Shown here piece by piece: positions 62,274 to 64,000 of a stretch of 64,000 bases of DNA. The notes below the pieces were generated by a model, which was not told the DNA's origin, searched no databases, and worked only from the letters and a program-made list of their open reading frames with translations. The first letter of the stretch is position 1. Each line of letters starts with the position of its first letter. Position numbers and translations under genes: made by a program. Location: positions 205,320 through 269,319 of the forward strand of contig NZ_FNDJ01000006.1 in assembly GCF_900099965.1 (NCBI RefSeq). The letters run 5' to 3'. Source of the stretch: Nonomuraea jiangxiensis. GTDB taxonomy: Bacteria; Actinomycetota; Actinomycetes; Streptosporangiales; Streptosporangiaceae.

Positions 62274-63203
62274 CTAGGGGCTGGGCCGGTCCAGGTCGAA
62301 CGTCACGCCGGCCAGGCGGATCGTGCGCACCCGCGGGTCCTTGAGCAGCTCCCGCAGCTCGCGGACCGAGCTGAGCTGATCCACATAGCCGTAGGCGAGC
62401 CCGGCCTCGGCCGCCTTGCGCAGCCGGTTCAGAGACAGGTCGAAGGAGCGCAGGTTGGCGTCGTCGTGGTCACGCAGCAGGCCGACCCAGTCGCGGAACT
62501 GCGGCAGGCTGCCACCGCACGTTTCTTCGGTCATGTCGCCGCTCATGCCGCGGTCCAGCGGGTTGGTCCAGTCGCCGAAGCCCCAGGTGATCGGGAGGGA
62601 GCCGGGTCTGCGCTCGTACACGACCCGTTCGGCGCAGGAGCCGTACTGCTTCACGAACGCCTTCAGACCGGCCTCGCCGAGCGGCTGCTCGAACTCCACC
62701 ACTGCCAGCGTGCTGAGGTCGGCGGGCAACCGGCCGAGCACCGCACGCACGTCGGCCTTGGCCGCCAGTCTGGTGCCGACGTCGAACAGGGACTGGGAAA
62801 GCCGGGTGTTGGCGGTGTGGCCCAGCGGCAGGCGTCCCACGCGGCCGAAGAAGTCCTGACTGATCGTGTACGACTCTCTCCCGACCGGCCAGGCTCCGAC
62901 GGGTCCCATGGGATACACGGCCACCTCGAACGACATCGACACGGGACTGGTCTGGCAGCAGGATTCGCTCGCCACCGTATAGGCCGGGTTGTAGATCTTG
63001 AAGGCGGTGCCGAGCACGTCCTGCATGCGGCGTTCCCGGTCGCCGCGGGTCTGCACCAGGGACGAGCCCTCGGTCGCGGCCACCGCGAGCAGCGCCAGCA
63101 CGGCCAGGACGATGGCGACCGTTCTGAACAGTCCCCGCCGGACCGCACGCCGGGTGCGCTTGGGGTCGAAGTCCGGCAGGTCTGGCATCTCAGGCATGTT
63201 CAT
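62274..63203 (-). CDS. Membrane anti-sigma factor (Sigma_reg-type) of the adjacent ECF sigma
   Basis: A 309-residue protein with a short cytoplasmic head (PEMPDLPDFDPKRTRRAVRRG), one transmembrane span near residue 30-48 and a large extracellular domain (about 55-309). The C-terminal LAGVTFDLDRPSP ending and the fold order fit the sigma-factor-regulator family (yhdL-like). A CCQTS cysteine pair is exposed outside. ATG overlaps the sigma stop by 4 bases. It should hold the ECF factor at the membrane until a signal arrives. Confidence 0.8.
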   Translation of the reverse strand: MNMPEMPDLPDFDPKRTRRAVRRGLFRTVAIVLAVLALLAVAATEGSSLVQTRGDRERRMQDVLGTAFKIYNPAYTVASESCCQTSPVSMSFEVAVYPMGPVGAWPVGRESYTISQDFFGRVGRLPLGHTANTRLSQSLFDVGTRLAAKADVRAVLGRLPADLSTLAVVEFEQPLGEAGLKAFVKQYGSCAERVVYERRPGSLPITWGFGDWTNPLDRGMSGDMTEETCGGSLPQFRDWVGLLRDHDDANLRSFDLSLNRLRKAAEAGLAYGYVDQLSSVRELRELLKDPRVRTIRLAGVTFDLDRPSP

Positions 63204-63619
63204 TGGTTCTTCCCGTAGAGGTCGGCGAAGGCGGCCCTCGCCCGCCACACCGCAGTCTTGATCGAGTTGTGCGACCTGCCGGTCATCGCGGCCACCTCCA
63301 CCATGGAGAAGCCCTCGAAGTAGACCAGCGTGAGCAGCCGGCACTGCTGCTCGGGCAGCCGCTCCAGCGCGTCGCGCACATCCAGCGATTCCACGTGCAG
63401 CGGCGGCACACCCAGCTCGTCGGGGTTCGGGAGGACCAGCTCGCGGCGGCTCCTGCGTACGTGATCCACCAGGACGTTGCGCGCGATCGTGAGCAGCCAC
63501 GCCGCCGCGTTCTCCCCCCGCCAGCCGAGCAGTGCCCTGGTCGCCTTGACGAACGTCTCCTGCGCCAGGTCCTCGGCGAGATGCGGATCACGGGTCCTGC
63601 GCAGGAGGAACCCGCACAC
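63200..63619 (-). CDS. ECF sigma factor, probably with frameshifted 5' end
   Basis: The readable 139 residues hold most of region 2 (DPHLAEDLAQETFVKATRALLGW, WLLTIARNVLVDHVRR) and region 4 (LPEQQCRLLTLVYFEGFSMVEVAAMTGRSHNSIKTAVWRARAAF, key part SHNSIK). In the same frame, the natural N-terminus continues upstream as IIEELYREHWPLV, but no ATG/GTG/TTG occurs before a stop at 63686-63688. One base inserted in the six-G run at 63660-63665 would join it to GTG 63684 (VTIGTVRGG). The GTG at 63619 would give a version lacking the first helix. Either a frameshift or slippage is implied. Cotranscribed with its anti-sigma. Confidence 0.75.
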   Translation of the reverse strand: MCGFLLRRTRDPHLAEDLAQETFVKATRALLGWRGENAAAWLLTIARNVLVDHVRRSRRELVLPNPDELGVPPLHVESLDVRDALERLPEQQCRLLTLVYFEGFSMVEVAAMTGRSHNSIKTAVWRARAAFADLYGKNQ

Positions 63620-63685
63620 GAGCGGCCAGTGCTCGCGGTACAGCTCCTCGATGATGTCGCCCCCCGAACGGTTCCGATTGTCACG

Positions 63686-63772
63686 TCACATGCAGACGCC
63701 GCCGCGGCCGGAATGGTCACACGGCTTGCCGGTTGAGGTGTCGCACGGGTCGGCCCAGCAGGGCTGAGCCAT
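63686..63772 (-). CDS. Possible 28-residue cysteine-rich peptide
   Basis: An ATG at 63772 opens a 28-codon frame ending at the TGA just before the sigma region, in the sigma frame. It has four cysteines (positions 5, 10, 18, 27) with Ser/Thr residues between (CDTSTGKPC, GGVCM), and about 86% G/C at third positions, higher than its upstream extension. There is no convincing ribosome site. It may be a chance frame or the tail of a lost gene; reported because of composition only. Confidence 0.2.
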   Translation of the reverse strand: MAQPCWADPCDTSTGKPCDHSGRGGVCM

Positions 63773-63894
63773 GTCGCCCAGGCCAGGAAGAGCACGTGTC
63801 AGAGGCCGCGACAGGACGGTGACTGCCCACTGACAGGGCGGCGGGCGATCGTGGTCGCACTGACACAACGACCCGCTGACCTCGGAGGCAAGCC

Positions 63895-63966
63895 ATGTCG
63901 CGGAACCTGAAGATCTCTGTCACCGACACCCAAGGCCCGGCCACCGCAGCCCTCGACGCCGCGTGA
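63895..63966 (+). CDS. Small reading frame with strong ribosome site (23 residues)
   Basis: ATG at 63895 is preceded by GGAGG with 6 bases between, and the 23 codons (MSRNLKISVTD to AALDAA) have about 87% G/C at third positions. No known family is recognised. It could be a leader or precursor peptide, a regulatory upstream frame, or the beginning of a gene broken by a nearby stop; the window ends 34 bases later. Confidence 0.35.
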   Translation: MSRNLKISVTDTQGPATAALDAA

Positions 63967-64000
63967 CGGACCGCTGCAGTCACACCATGCCGACATTCGA

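Overview
The window is high-GC DNA with strong G/C preference at third codon positions, frequent GTG and some TTG starts, many 4-base ATGA/GTGA gene overlaps, and actinobacterial hallmarks: an F420-type PPOX protein, an ECF sigma factor of the ECF42 type with its YCII partner, a TerC gene behind a yybP-ykoY leader, and an actinobacterial-type cytochrome b. A soil actinomycete, perhaps of the Streptosporangiales, is the best guess. No rRNA, tRNA, CRISPR array, insertion sequence or phage gene was recognised, so this reads as an ordinary but heavily regulated chromosomal arm segment.

Region 1 (1-14.4 kb) is a mosaic of small regulator/effector units: SDR with divergent TetR, an F420 enzyme, a decayed exonuclease-phosphatase gene, TerC with its Mn-type riboswitch, a NarL-type two-component pair, a PadR/APC-permease pair joined by identical palindromes, an ArsR-arsenate-reductase fusion with a VOC protein, a SnoaL/DoxX pair next to ECF42 plus YCII that share one 28-bp promoter-like element, and an ArsR-SRPBCC pair. 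Two genes here are followed by tandem repeats that copy their own 3' ends.

Region 2 (14.5-36.7 kb) looks like one peptide and unusual amino-acid catabolic island. A leftward run of hydrolases (aspartoacylase-like, alpha/beta hydrolase, DUF885, M19, M20, SDR, creatininase family) lies opposite an Lrp/AsnC regulator. A second leftward operon with overlapping genes carries a dipeptide/oligopeptide ABC importer, an Ntn-hydrolase asparaginase/isoaspartyl peptidase, an M55 D-aminopeptidase, a methylaspartate ammonia-lyase with all expected catalytic residues, a CaiB-type CoA-transferase and a MaoC hydratase. Divergent from the binding protein is a rare fusion of a ketopantoate-reductase-like domain with an amidase, then a zinc alcohol dehydrogenase. 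The inferred flow is: import peptide, hydrolyse it, deaminate 3-methylaspartate to mesaconate, activate to mesaconyl-CoA, hydrate.

Region 3 (36.9-43.5 kb) is a complete soluble NAD-dependent formate dehydrogenase operon (fdsG-B-A-D), then a MerR regulator divergent from an MBL-fold protein that has lost most metal ligands. Region 4 (43.6-51.8 kb) has an orphan cytochrome b, a HAD phosphatase/HerA-like ATPase/DUF5752 fusion, and a secreted protease operon (S15 peptidase plus two tandem M6 metalloproteases). Region 5 (52-57.4 kb) is an HxlR-controlled redox cluster in which two promoters carry the same duplicated operator. Region 6 (57.4-64 kb) is a TetR-controlled ABC exporter, an orphan sensor kinase, and an ECF sigma/anti-sigma pair in which the sigma gene seems 5'-frameshifted, with two tiny reading frames near the window edge.
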